Source: JAENVU01 sp046598395 (GTDB taxonomy: Bacteria > Actinomycetota > Acidimicrobiia > IMCC26256 > JAENVU01). From it: a stretch of DNA of 64,000 nucleotides. The position numbers were made by a program, and so were the translations under genes. The stretch covers positions 152,961 through 216,960 of the forward strand of contig JBKJIQ010000047.1 in assembly GCA_046598395.1 (NCBI GenBank). The letters run 5' to 3'. Of the stretch, positions 26,785 through 34,401 are shown piece after piece. The stretch's first letter is position 1; every line of letters starts with the position of its first letter. The notes beneath the pieces were generated by a model that was given only the letters and a program-made list of their open reading frames with translations, ran no database searches and was not told the origin of the DNA.

Positions 26785-27588
26785 ATGGAGATCGCCGGAA
26801 GCGTGGTGCTCGTCACCGGCGCGTCATCAGGGATCGGCGCGGCGCTTGCTCCGCAACTTGCGGCGCGTGGCGCGACCGTCGGCATCGTGGCTCGGCGTGC
26901 GGAACGGTTGGAGGAAGTACTCGAACAATGCCGCGAGCACTCCCCCGAATCTGCGCAGTGGACCGCCGACCTCTCAGATCTCGCCGCCGCCGAGCGTGTC
27001 GCCGAGGAAGCCCGGGAACGATTCGGCAGGGTCGACGCGCTGGTCAACAACGCAGCAATCGGCAAACGCAAGCTGGTGCAGACGCTGACCGCGGATGACC
27101 TCGATATCACGATGCGCACCAACTTCACGTCGCCCATCCGGATGGTTATGACGCTGCTTCCGCACATGATCGAACGCGGCACTGGCCTGATCGTGAACGT
27201 TTCGAGCATGGGCGGGCGGCTCGGCATCGCGCACGAGGCTGCCTACAGCGCGTCGAAGTTCGCGCTGTGCGGTTGGAGCGAATCGGCGCGCATCGATCTC
27301 CACGGTACGGGTGTGAAGGTCAAGCTCGTGCTTCCGGGGCCGATCGCCACCGAGATCTGGGAACTACAACCGGGCGAACTGCCGAGCATGTACGACGGTC
27401 CGTTTGTGACGGCGTCGGACTGCGCCGCCGACATCGTGCGCGCCATCGAGGACCCCGATGGCTTCGAGTACTACACGCCCGACGAGGTGCCCGGCGGTTG
27501 GCGCCAGAAGGATCTCATCGTCGCCAAGACCCAGGACTGCGACCAGTTCCTCACCGGCATGGCCCAGATGGCCGCCGATGCTGGCTAA
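26785..27588 (+). CDS. SDR family oxidoreductase
   Basis: A 267-residue classical short-chain dehydrogenase. The cofactor motif is VTGASSGIGAALA (~10-22), then NNAAIG, catalytic Ser in NVSSMGG and Tyr/Lys in YSASKFAL. The extended C-terminus (PDEVPGGWRQKDLIVAKTQD) is characteristic of a subgroup acting on lipid or steroid substrates, but the substrate is not known. It follows the glycosyltransferase by 15 bases and converges with the molybdopterin oxidoreductase, ten bases apart. Confidence 0.9.
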   Translation: MEIAGSVVLVTGASSGIGAALAPQLAARGATVGIVARRAERLEEVLEQCREHSPESAQWTADLSDLAAAERVAEEARERFGRVDALVNNAAIGKRKLVQTLTADDLDITMRTNFTSPIRMVMTLLPHMIERGTGLIVNVSSMGGRLGIAHEAAYSASKFALCGWSESARIDLHGTGVKVKLVLPGPIATEIWELQPGELPSMYDGPFVTASDCAADIVRAIEDPDGFEYYTPDEVPGGWRQKDLIVAKTQDCDQFLTGMAQMAADAG

Positions 27589-27598
27589 CTCTGGGTGA

Positions 27599-29869
27599 TC
27601 AAGCGTTGGCAGGAACGAGCGCCTCGACAGTGACCGGGATGCCGTTCAACACCGAGTTGCCAGAGAGCGGATCCATCAACTCGCCGTCGGCCAGGATGTT
27701 GGAGTTCACTCCGGCATACTCCGCGGCCACATCCATATCGGCGCCTTTGGCATCGTGGCCCCAACCGTGCGGGATGCTCACGACGCCCGCCATGATGCCG
27801 TCGGTGACTTCGGCCACGATCTCCACCTCGCCCACCCGTGATCGCACCAGGGTCATCGCGCCATCGGTCACGCCGAAGCGCGCCGCGTCGTTCGGGTGGA
27901 TCTGCAAGGTGCAGCGAGGCTTGCCTTTCACCAACACTTTGATGTTGTGCATCCATGAGTTGTTGGAGCGAAGGTCTCGACGGCCCACGAGCACCATCTC
28001 GCCGTTGGCCCGACGTTCGAGGGACGGGATGAGGCGAGCCTCCACGTCGGCCAGGATCGGTTCCGGTGCGAGGTCGATCATGGAGTTGGGCATCGCGAGC
28101 GCGTCGGGCAGGCGGGGTTGCAGCGGTCCGAAGTCGATACCGTGCGGATTGGCTTCCAACCGTGCGAGCGAGAGCCCACCTTCGTGGCCCGCGGCGCCAA
28201 ACTGATCGCCATACGGTCCGGTGCGGAGCATGAAGTCGAGAATGCGTTCTGGGCCGCGCCGGCCATTCGTTGACAGATCCGCAATCAGCTCATCGGCGTC
28301 ACGTCCCTCGATCGGCGAGCCGGAACGAGTGACGCCCTTCTGCACCACCGTGCCCAGCGCGAAGTCGTCGAGCATCGCGGCCGCTTCGATCGTGGCCCCT
28401 TGACCCGCAAGCAACGCAGAGAGCCGCAGGATCGTCTCCCATTCGTGCGCCTCGGCACCGGCAAGCTCGATCACCGGTGGCGAGTAGTTCGCGATGTTGC
28501 GCACCGATAGCGAATAGAACGCAATGTCGTAGTGACCCTTGGTCAGTACCCGAGGGGCCGGGAGAATGACATCGGCGTGCTTGGTGGTCTCGTTGCGGTA
28601 GATGTCGATCGACACCATGAACTCGAGCGAATCAAACGCTCGGTCGAGCCTGCGCGCATCGGGCGTTGAGACCACCGGGTTCCCGGCAACCGTGATCATC
28701 GCCTTGATCTGGCCGGGGCCGGGAGTTTCGATCTCATCGGGAAGCGTCGCCACCGGAAACTCACCGAACGCTTCGGGCATCTGCTTCACGCGGCTGGTGC
28801 GACGGCCGAGGCGAATCCCGCGACCCTTGCCGCCTTTGGTGCCGGAGGTGGCGCCACCGGTCGCCGGCAGCGGGAACATCATCCCGCCCTCGCGGTCGAA
28901 GTTGCCGGCGAGGATGTTCACGACGTCCACGAGCCACGAGGTGACCGTCCCGAACTCCTGCGTGCACGTACCGATGCGGGCATAGATCCCGGCTCGTTCT
29001 GTGCTCGCAAGCTCACGCGCGACCCGCCGGATCACCGCCGCGTCGATCCCGCACACGGGTGCAACCGCTTCCGGGGTAAACGTGGGCGCCAGCCGCTCGA
29101 TCTCCTCCATTCGCTCCACGAACGGTTCGCAGTGGCCGAGGTTCACGAGCCCTTCGGAGATCAACACGTTCGCCACACCGAAGAGGAAGTGCGCGTCGGT
29201 ACCGGGCCGGATGAAGAGATGCTCGTCGCTCTTCTCGGCCGTTTGAGAACGGCGAGGGTCGATCACCACGATCTTGCCACCGCGTTCGCGCAACGCTTCC
29301 AGGCGACCCGGGAAATCCGGTGCGGTCATGAGGCTGCCGTTCGAGGCGTAGGGATTCGCCCCCATGATGACCATGTATTCCATGCGGTCGATGTCGGCAA
29401 TCGGCACCGACAGCCCACCGCCGAACATGAGCCCAGCCGAAATCTGTTTCGGCATCTGGTCCACGGTGCTGGCACTAAAAACATTCGTGGTACCGAGACT
29501 CTGGATCAACACCTTGTTGTAGATGATCGCCGAGAGATTGTGAGCGGTCGGGTTGCCGAGGTACAGGCCCACTGCGTCGCGACCGTCGCGCTCGATGATC
29601 GGCAAGAGGCGCGCCTCAATCTCGGCGAACGCTTCGTCCCACGTTGCGTCATGCCACGTGTCACCGCGGCGGATCTGCGGCGTGCGAATGCGATTGGGAT
29701 CCGCGTCGAGCTGCTTGAGCGCGGTGCCCTTCGGGCAGAGGAACCCGTTGCTGAAGACGTCGTCCTTGTCGCCCCGTACGAGCGTGAGCTCATCGTCGTC
29801 GAGGTGGAGCTCCAGCCCGCACGTGGCCTCGCACAATGGACAGGTCCGGTACGCAATCCGCTTCGCCAT
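27599..29869 (-). CDS. Molybdopterin-dependent oxidoreductase (DMSO-reductase family)
   Basis: A 756-residue protein from ATG 29869; the much longer open frame upstream is rejected since the family N-terminus starts here. It has a 4Fe-4S motif (Cys10, Cys13, Cys17, Cys45), the bis-MGD binding domains (MGANPYASNGSLMT, VIDPRRSQTAEKSDEHLFIR), and a C-terminal MGD-binding domain (MHNIKVLVKG, HPNDAARFGV). In the segment where formate dehydrogenases and nitrate reductases have Cys or SeCys, this protein reads FSASTVDQMPKQ, so the molybdenum ligand may be Asp137. No TAT signal is seen, so it is cytoplasmic. No Fe-S electron-transfer subunit is adjacent. Confidence 0.88.
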   Translation of the reverse strand: MAKRIAYRTCPLCEATCGLELHLDDDELTLVRGDKDDVFSNGFLCPKGTALKQLDADPNRIRTPQIRRGDTWHDATWDEAFAEIEARLLPIIERDGRDAVGLYLGNPTAHNLSAIIYNKVLIQSLGTTNVFSASTVDQMPKQISAGLMFGGGLSVPIADIDRMEYMVIMGANPYASNGSLMTAPDFPGRLEALRERGGKIVVIDPRRSQTAEKSDEHLFIRPGTDAHFLFGVANVLISEGLVNLGHCEPFVERMEEIERLAPTFTPEAVAPVCGIDAAVIRRVARELASTERAGIYARIGTCTQEFGTVTSWLVDVVNILAGNFDREGGMMFPLPATGGATSGTKGGKGRGIRLGRRTSRVKQMPEAFGEFPVATLPDEIETPGPGQIKAMITVAGNPVVSTPDARRLDRAFDSLEFMVSIDIYRNETTKHADVILPAPRVLTKGHYDIAFYSLSVRNIANYSPPVIELAGAEAHEWETILRLSALLAGQGATIEAAAMLDDFALGTVVQKGVTRSGSPIEGRDADELIADLSTNGRRGPERILDFMLRTGPYGDQFGAAGHEGGLSLARLEANPHGIDFGPLQPRLPDALAMPNSMIDLAPEPILADVEARLIPSLERRANGEMVLVGRRDLRSNNSWMHNIKVLVKGKPRCTLQIHPNDAARFGVTDGAMTLVRSRVGEVEIVAEVTDGIMAGVVSIPHGWGHDAKGADMDVAAEYAGVNSNILADGELMDPLSGNSVLNGIPVTVEALVPANA

Positions 29870-29877
29870 GACGTCAT
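29868..29877. promoter_or_regulatory. Ten-base palindrome over the molybdoenzyme start codon
   Basis: ATGACGTCAT is a perfect palindrome that overlaps the start codon of the minus-strand molybdoenzyme gene. It sits in the 114-base divergent region before the MBL hydrolase gene. It could be a regulator site, but a ten-base palindrome can occur by chance. Confidence 0.25.
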
Positions 29878-29983
29878 TATGCTCCGTCCGCTCGGATGGC
29901 ACGAACGAGTGTTGGGTCGGGACGCTCCCGAACTGCTCGGCTCCGCCTCGGGTGCCGCTTGGCCGCGAATATCCTGCACACTC

Positions 29984-30709
29984 ATGACCGATGATCGTTT
30001 GTACTTTCGGCAGTTGTTGGCCGGACGCGAGTTTGCCGCGACGGATCCGATTGCCCAGCAAATGGTGAACTTCGCCTACCTCGTGGGCGACCGGGAGACC
30101 GGCGAAGCGCTTCTCATCGACCCGGCGTACGCGGTGCAGGAACTCGTCGACATCGCTGCGGCCGACGGACTGCGCGTCACCGGCGCGCTCGTGACGCACT
30201 ACCACCCCGATCACGTGGGCGGAACGATGGCCGGTTGGGACATCGAGGGTGTCGCCGAACTCCTCGCCATCGATGGCATCAACGCACCGATCCATGTGAA
30301 CCGCGCGGAAGCAACGGGCGTGAAGCGCATGACCGGCGCGTCGGACACCGATCTCGTGCTCCACGATGGCGGCGACGTGGTGAGTGTCGGCGCGATCGAC
30401 ATCACGCTCCTGCACACGCCCGGGCACACCCCGGGAAGCCAGTGCTTCCTCGTCGATGGCCGTCTCGTGGCGGGTGACACCTTGTTTCTCGACGGCTGCG
30501 GTCGCACCGACCTCCCTGGCGGCGATGCCGATGAGCTCTACTACTCCCTGACCCAACGACTCGCGACCGTCTCCGATGACACCATCCTCTATCCCGGCCA
30601 CCTCTACTCCGCCGAGCCGTCCGCCACGATGGGAGCCACGAGAGCGAACAACTACGTGTTCCGCCTTCCCACCATCGATCAGTGGCGCACCATGTTCGGA
30701 GCGACGTGA
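29984..30709 (+). CDS. MBL-fold metallohydrolase, glyoxalase II / persulfide-dioxygenase-like
   Basis: A 241-residue protein from ATG 29984; the open frame to 29132 lies antisense in the molybdoenzyme gene and is rejected. The metal motif is THYHPDHVGG, with further ligands in HTPGHTPGSQ, AGDTLFLDGCGRTDLPGG and YPGHLY. The GCGRTDLPGG signature is shared by hydroxyacylglutathione hydrolase-like and ETHE1-like proteins. The short 5' leader (-10-like TATCCT at 29971-29976) suggests a nearly leaderless transcript. The next, damaged lipoprotein gene begins directly after its stop. Confidence 0.88.
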   Translation: MTDDRLYFRQLLAGREFAATDPIAQQMVNFAYLVGDRETGEALLIDPAYAVQELVDIAAADGLRVTGALVTHYHPDHVGGTMAGWDIEGVAELLAIDGINAPIHVNRAEATGVKRMTGASDTDLVLHDGGDVVSVGAIDITLLHTPGHTPGSQCFLVDGRLVAGDTLFLDGCGRTDLPGGDADELYYSLTQRLATVSDDTILYPGHLYSAEPSATMGATRANNYVFRLPTIDQWRTMFGAT

Positions 30710-31344
30710 ATGAAGGCTCGTCCGCTCCGCGCAACAATGGCCAGCACCGTATTCGTCCTCGTGGTGATAGCCGTCGCATCATGCAGCGGCTCAACGTCAG
30801 GACCGCGTACCTCGAAGGCACACTTGATCCGCGCGGCCGGTTTCGGACCTACGCGATTCATCTCACCCAAGTTTTGTGGGACCTCACGACACCCCACGAG
30901 ATCAAGTGTCTCGTGGCAGCACAGCCCCATCGCCAATCCGAGGCCGACCACCCACCGAAGTTGACCGGTGGGGCACGGGGTACGCCGCAGACGTTCACGT
31001 TTCCCGTCGGATCGTGTCTCCCGATTCCTGCCGGTGGGGGCGTCGGCCGACCGGTTGGATGCTCCGAACCTCACTCGTACGAGGTCACCGGCATCGCCGA
31101 CATCGCCGGCCAGATCGACCACTTACCTGGGACCCATGAACTTGATGCGTTCCTCGGACCGGCGTGCAGCGCGCTGGCAGTGCAATATCTCGGGCACCCG
31201 ATCGACCGCGATCTCACATCGTCATGGTTGACCATTGGCGAGCCAAGTTGGAACGCGGGACGACGACAGATCGAGTGTCTTGTTGCGCATGGTCCGAGCG
31301 GGCAACATCGGGCCGTATCCGGCGCGATTCGTTCCGGAGCATGA
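30710..31344 (+). pseudogene. Septum-formation-domain lipoprotein with a frame break
   Basis: ATG 30710 follows the MBL stop with no gap and encodes a clear lipoprotein signal (ATMASTVFVLVVIAVASC). That frame then ends at 30964. A second frame contains the body: TPHEIKCLVAAQ, TFPVGSCLPIPAG, then GCSEPHSYEVTGIADIAG, CSALAVQYLG, EPSWNAGRRQIECLVAHGP and AVSGAIRSGA to the stop at 31344. The Cys-x-x-PHxxEV and C-terminal WxxGxRxxxC pattern is that of the septum-formation (Septum_form) domain family. The signal and domain are out of frame somewhere between ~30790 and ~30900. Either this is a true frameshift pseudogene or a sequencing indel hides an intact gene. Confidence 0.55.
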
Positions 31345-31378
31345 CACCGCCGGGTTCACAACGGCCATAATGACTCCC

Positions 31379-32761
31379 ATGAATGATCAGCCTTGGAGTG
31401 GAGACGCGATTTCGTTGGTGGATGCGTTCCGGAGTGGTGAGCGATCGCCGCTCGAGGAACTCGACGCGACGTTGGCCGCCATCGAAACGTCGGACCTGAA
31501 TGCCTTCTCGCATCTGGATCCGGAACCGGCACGGAAGGCCGCGGCGAACGCGGACGTGACCCAGCCCTTCGGTGGTCTACCGATCGGCGTCAAGGAACTC
31601 GACAATGTGGCCGGATGGCCGGCCACCGAGGCATCGGTACCCCTCAAGGACGAGATCGCCGCGAGCGACTCCACCAAGGTCGCGCGTCTCCGCCACGCCG
31701 GCGCGATTCCGATCGGACTCACGACGGCCTCGGAGTTCGGCGGCGTCAACCTCACGTACACGCGGCTCAACGGGTCCACCAAGAACCCGTGGAACCTCGA
31801 GCACACGCCGGGCGGTTCGTCCGGGGGCAGTGCCTCGGCGGTTGCGGGTGGTCTGGTCACCATCGCAACCGGTGGCGACGGCGGCGGATCGATTCGGATT
31901 CCGGCCGGGTTCACCGGCCTTCCCGGGTTGAAAGCCACGTACGGACGCATCCCGAAGGGTCCCGACATGGTGATGGCGTCGCTCACGGCGGTGAGCGGAT
32001 GCCTCAGCCGTTCGGTGCGCGACATTGCGCGCTACTTCGACGTGAGCAACGGCTTCGATCACCGCGACCCTTACAGCCTGCCGCGCGTTGAAGGCTGGGA
32101 AGCCAGTCTCGGCACGTTGCACGACGCGCTGCGCGGCAAGCGCGTGGCGATCGCGATCGATCTCGGCAGCGCGACGGTCGACGACGAAGTCGCCGCCGCG
32201 GTCGACATCGCGGCGCGTGCACTCATCGCCGATGCGGGCCTGGTCCTCGTCGACATTCCAGTACAGACGCCCGAACTGTCTTATGAGTGGGCGCTCTCCG
32301 GGCTCAGCGAGATTGTGATGTTGCTCGGCGATCGGTATCCCGATTGTGCCGACGACCTCACGCCCGAGATCGGATTCGGGATGAAGGTCGTTGGCGACAT
32401 GTACGACATCAAGGCCCGCGCTCGCATTGAGGCACAGCGGGTACGGATGAACGAGACGATGGCTGCGATCTTCGACCAGGTCGACTTCGTCATGGCCTCG
32501 ACCAACCCCGACGTTGCGTTCGGCGCCAAAGGCCCACTCCCCACCACCGTGAACGGTCAGACCGTCGGACCGGGAAACAACGGCGCACTCACGATCCCGT
32601 CGAACATCTTCGGCAACCCGGCGATGCAGATTCCCGCAGGACTCGTGCGCGGCCTCCCCGCGGGGCTACAGGTCCTCGGCAAGCATCATGAGGAACAACT
32701 CCTCTTGGAACTCGCCCAAATCGTCGAACAGGCTCGACCGTGGGCGCTGGTCGCGCCCTAA
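31379..32761 (+). CDS. Amidase signature family protein
   Basis: A 460-residue amidase. The Ser-cisSer-Lys triad is visible: Lys72 in GVKELDN, cis-Ser147/148 in TPGGSSGGSAS, and nucleophile Ser171 in GGDGGGSIRIP. Such enzymes hydrolyse amides or act as the catalytic part of transamidases; GatB is not nearby, so a catabolic amidase is more likely. ATG 31379 is preferred, with ATG 31370 an equal alternative; no clear ribosome-binding site decides between them. The longer frame from 31235 overlaps the lipoprotein remnant. Confidence 0.9.
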   Translation: MNDQPWSGDAISLVDAFRSGERSPLEELDATLAAIETSDLNAFSHLDPEPARKAAANADVTQPFGGLPIGVKELDNVAGWPATEASVPLKDEIAASDSTKVARLRHAGAIPIGLTTASEFGGVNLTYTRLNGSTKNPWNLEHTPGGSSGGSASAVAGGLVTIATGGDGGGSIRIPAGFTGLPGLKATYGRIPKGPDMVMASLTAVSGCLSRSVRDIARYFDVSNGFDHRDPYSLPRVEGWEASLGTLHDALRGKRVAIAIDLGSATVDDEVAAAVDIAARALIADAGLVLVDIPVQTPELSYEWALSGLSEIVMLLGDRYPDCADDLTPEIGFGMKVVGDMYDIKARARIEAQRVRMNETMAAIFDQVDFVMASTNPDVAFGAKGPLPTTVNGQTVGPGNNGALTIPSNIFGNPAMQIPAGLVRGLPAGLQVLGKHHEEQLLLELAQIVEQARPWALVAP

Positions 32762-32875
32762 TAATTGAACGTCTGGCTTCCGTCTGAGGGTCGTCGACAT
32801 CACAAAAATGCGGAGTGCAGGGACGCCTACGTCACTGCTCACCTCCACTCGTTCCTCGCTTCGGTTCGGGAGCGG

Positions 32876-34072
32876 TCACGGCGCGCTTCCCTCATCAAAG
32901 AGAACCGGTAGCGCGTCGGGGCCGCGGAAGGCGTAGCCCTGGATCACGGGCGCAGGCGCGTCGGGGTCGAGGCGGAGGTTCGGGAGGCGGTCCAGGATCG
33001 CGGCGAGCCCGGAGCGAAGCTCTCGTCGAGCCAGGTGCATCCCGAGGCACTGATGCGGTCCGGTACCAAACGCAAGGTGGTGTTGGGTCGGACGACCGAG
33101 CTTCCAAACATCCGCTTCGTCGAACCGATCGGCGTCACGATCGCACGAACCCGTCAGGACGTTCACGGGCGAGCCGGCGGCGATCGGGCAGCCTCTCACC
33201 TCGGTATCAGAGGTTGCGATCCGGGAAACCATGGTCACCGACGACTCCCACCGCAGGGTCTCTTCAATCACCTCGGGCAACAGGCCGTCGGGATCGGCGA
33301 TAACCCGGGTGAGATCATCCGGATGGGTGAGCAGCGCGTAGAGGGCATTGCCCATCACCCGAAACGTGGTCTCGGCCCCGGCGGGCAGCAACAGCCGTAG
33401 GAAGCCGTAGAGCTTTTCGTCCGACAACGTCTCGCCATCAACCTCGGTGTGCACCAGCTCCGAGAGAAGATCACCCGTCGGTTCGGTACGACGCGCGTCG
33501 ACCAGCGGTTCGAGGTACGCACGCATGTCTCGCGACGCGGCCATGCCGCGCTCGTGATGCAGCGGGCCCATGTTGATCTCTTCCGCCCAGGTCGCGAACT
33601 GCGCGTGATCCTCCAGGGGGATACCCACGATGCCGCAGATCACCTGCACCGGATACTGCGACGTGATCGACGCAACAAGATCCGCGCGACCAAGCGGCGC
33701 GATGTGGTCAAGCAACGCACCGATCACCGGACGCACCAGCGTTGTATCCCATCGGTCGAGGACCGAGGCTCTGAATGCGTGCGCCACGAGATTCCGGTAC
33801 TGGCGGTGTTCCTTACCGCTCATGGCCAGGATGAGATCGCCCATGTACTGACCGATGACCTCGGCATTGATCGAACTCGAGAACGTCTCCCAATCGCGCA
33901 GCACGCGCTCGGCGTCCGCGTAGCGGGTGACGTGAAAGCTGGGACGGGCATCGAACCCGGATCCCTCGAAGCGGATCACCTGATCAGTGGCGCGACCCCG
34001 CTCCCACATTGCGTACGGTTGGAAGGTGGTCCACTCCGCCTCGCTCGTCGGTTGCGCGTACTCGCTGCTCAT
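32876..34072 (-). CDS. Cytochrome P450
   Basis: A 398-residue bacterial P450. The haem loop is FGTGPHQCLG with proximal Cys342. The I-helix oxygen-binding region is LLPAGAETTFRV and the K-helix ExxR is in EETLRWESSV. ATG 34072 is chosen by alignment (MSSEYAQPTSEAEW); the open frame to 34204 runs over the divergent promoter. It is a soluble class needing ferredoxin and reductase, neither of which is adjacent. Substrate unknown; steroid or terpene hydroxylation is common in related cytochromes of actinobacteria. Confidence 0.93.
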   Translation of the reverse strand: MSSEYAQPTSEAEWTTFQPYAMWERGRATDQVIRFEGSGFDARPSFHVTRYADAERVLRDWETFSSSINAEVIGQYMGDLILAMSGKEHRQYRNLVAHAFRASVLDRWDTTLVRPVIGALLDHIAPLGRADLVASITSQYPVQVICGIVGIPLEDHAQFATWAEEINMGPLHHERGMAASRDMRAYLEPLVDARRTEPTGDLLSELVHTEVDGETLSDEKLYGFLRLLLPAGAETTFRVMGNALYALLTHPDDLTRVIADPDGLLPEVIEETLRWESSVTMVSRIATSDTEVRGCPIAAGSPVNVLTGSCDRDADRFDEADVWKLGRPTQHHLAFGTGPHQCLGMHLARRELRSGLAAILDRLPNLRLDPDAPAPVIQGYAFRGPDALPVLFDEGSAP

Positions 34073-34128
34073 GATTTTCGCTCCTGATTCGCGCTCCGGC
34101 TCCTTCGGCGGGCCCGTTGGACTGCGAC

Positions 34129-34144
34129 CTGACACGGTAGTCAG
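34129..34144. promoter_or_regulatory. Inverted repeat in the P450 / zinc-ribbon divergent promoter
   Basis: CTGACACGGTAGTCAG has 5-base arms (CTGAC/GTCAG) and a 6-base spacer. Extending it to ACCTGAC/GTCAGTT gives 6 of 7 paired. It stands 57 bases upstream of the P450 start and could be a regulator site, but the arms are short. Confidence 0.35.
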
Positions 34145-34206
34145 TTTTGTGCGCACGCTCCTTCGAAGTTGCGTCGGGCGCGGGATCGGGGTCCTACGCT
34201 GCACCC

Positions 34207-34398
34207 GTGAGCCTCCACAGCCCGATCGCCATCATCGTGTGTGTCGACTGCGGTGGGCGCGCGCACCTCGTGCAACCGGGTACCGACGAATCACCCTACG
34301 TGGAGGGTGACATCGCGTCGTACCGGTGCGAAGACTGCCTCGACCGGTGGGACCTCGTCGTCACCGCCGAAGATCTGGAGCCCGGCTCCGACCGCTAG
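34207..34398 (+). CDS. Small zinc-ribbon protein
   Basis: A 63-residue acidic protein from GTG 34207. Two Cys pairs (CVDCGG at ~12-17 and YRCEDC at ~40-45) form a likely zinc ribbon. The rest is charged (VVTAEDLEPGSDR at the end). It is divergent from the P450 gene and convergent with the prepilin operon, with three bases between the stops. I cannot assign a function. Confidence 0.65.
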   Translation: MSLHSPIAIIVCVDCGGRAHLVQPGTDESPYVEGDIASYRCEDCLDRWDLVVTAEDLEPGSDR

Positions 34399-34401
34399 CA
34401 G

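Noticed and set aside
27599..30601. 1000-codon open frame on the minus strand
   Set aside because: Only the part from ATG 29869 aligns with the molybdoenzyme family; the remainder is antisense to the MBL hydrolase gene.
33950..33985. tRNA T-loop-like string within the P450 gene
   Set aside because: The surrounding bases encode P450 residues and do not fold into a cloverleaf.
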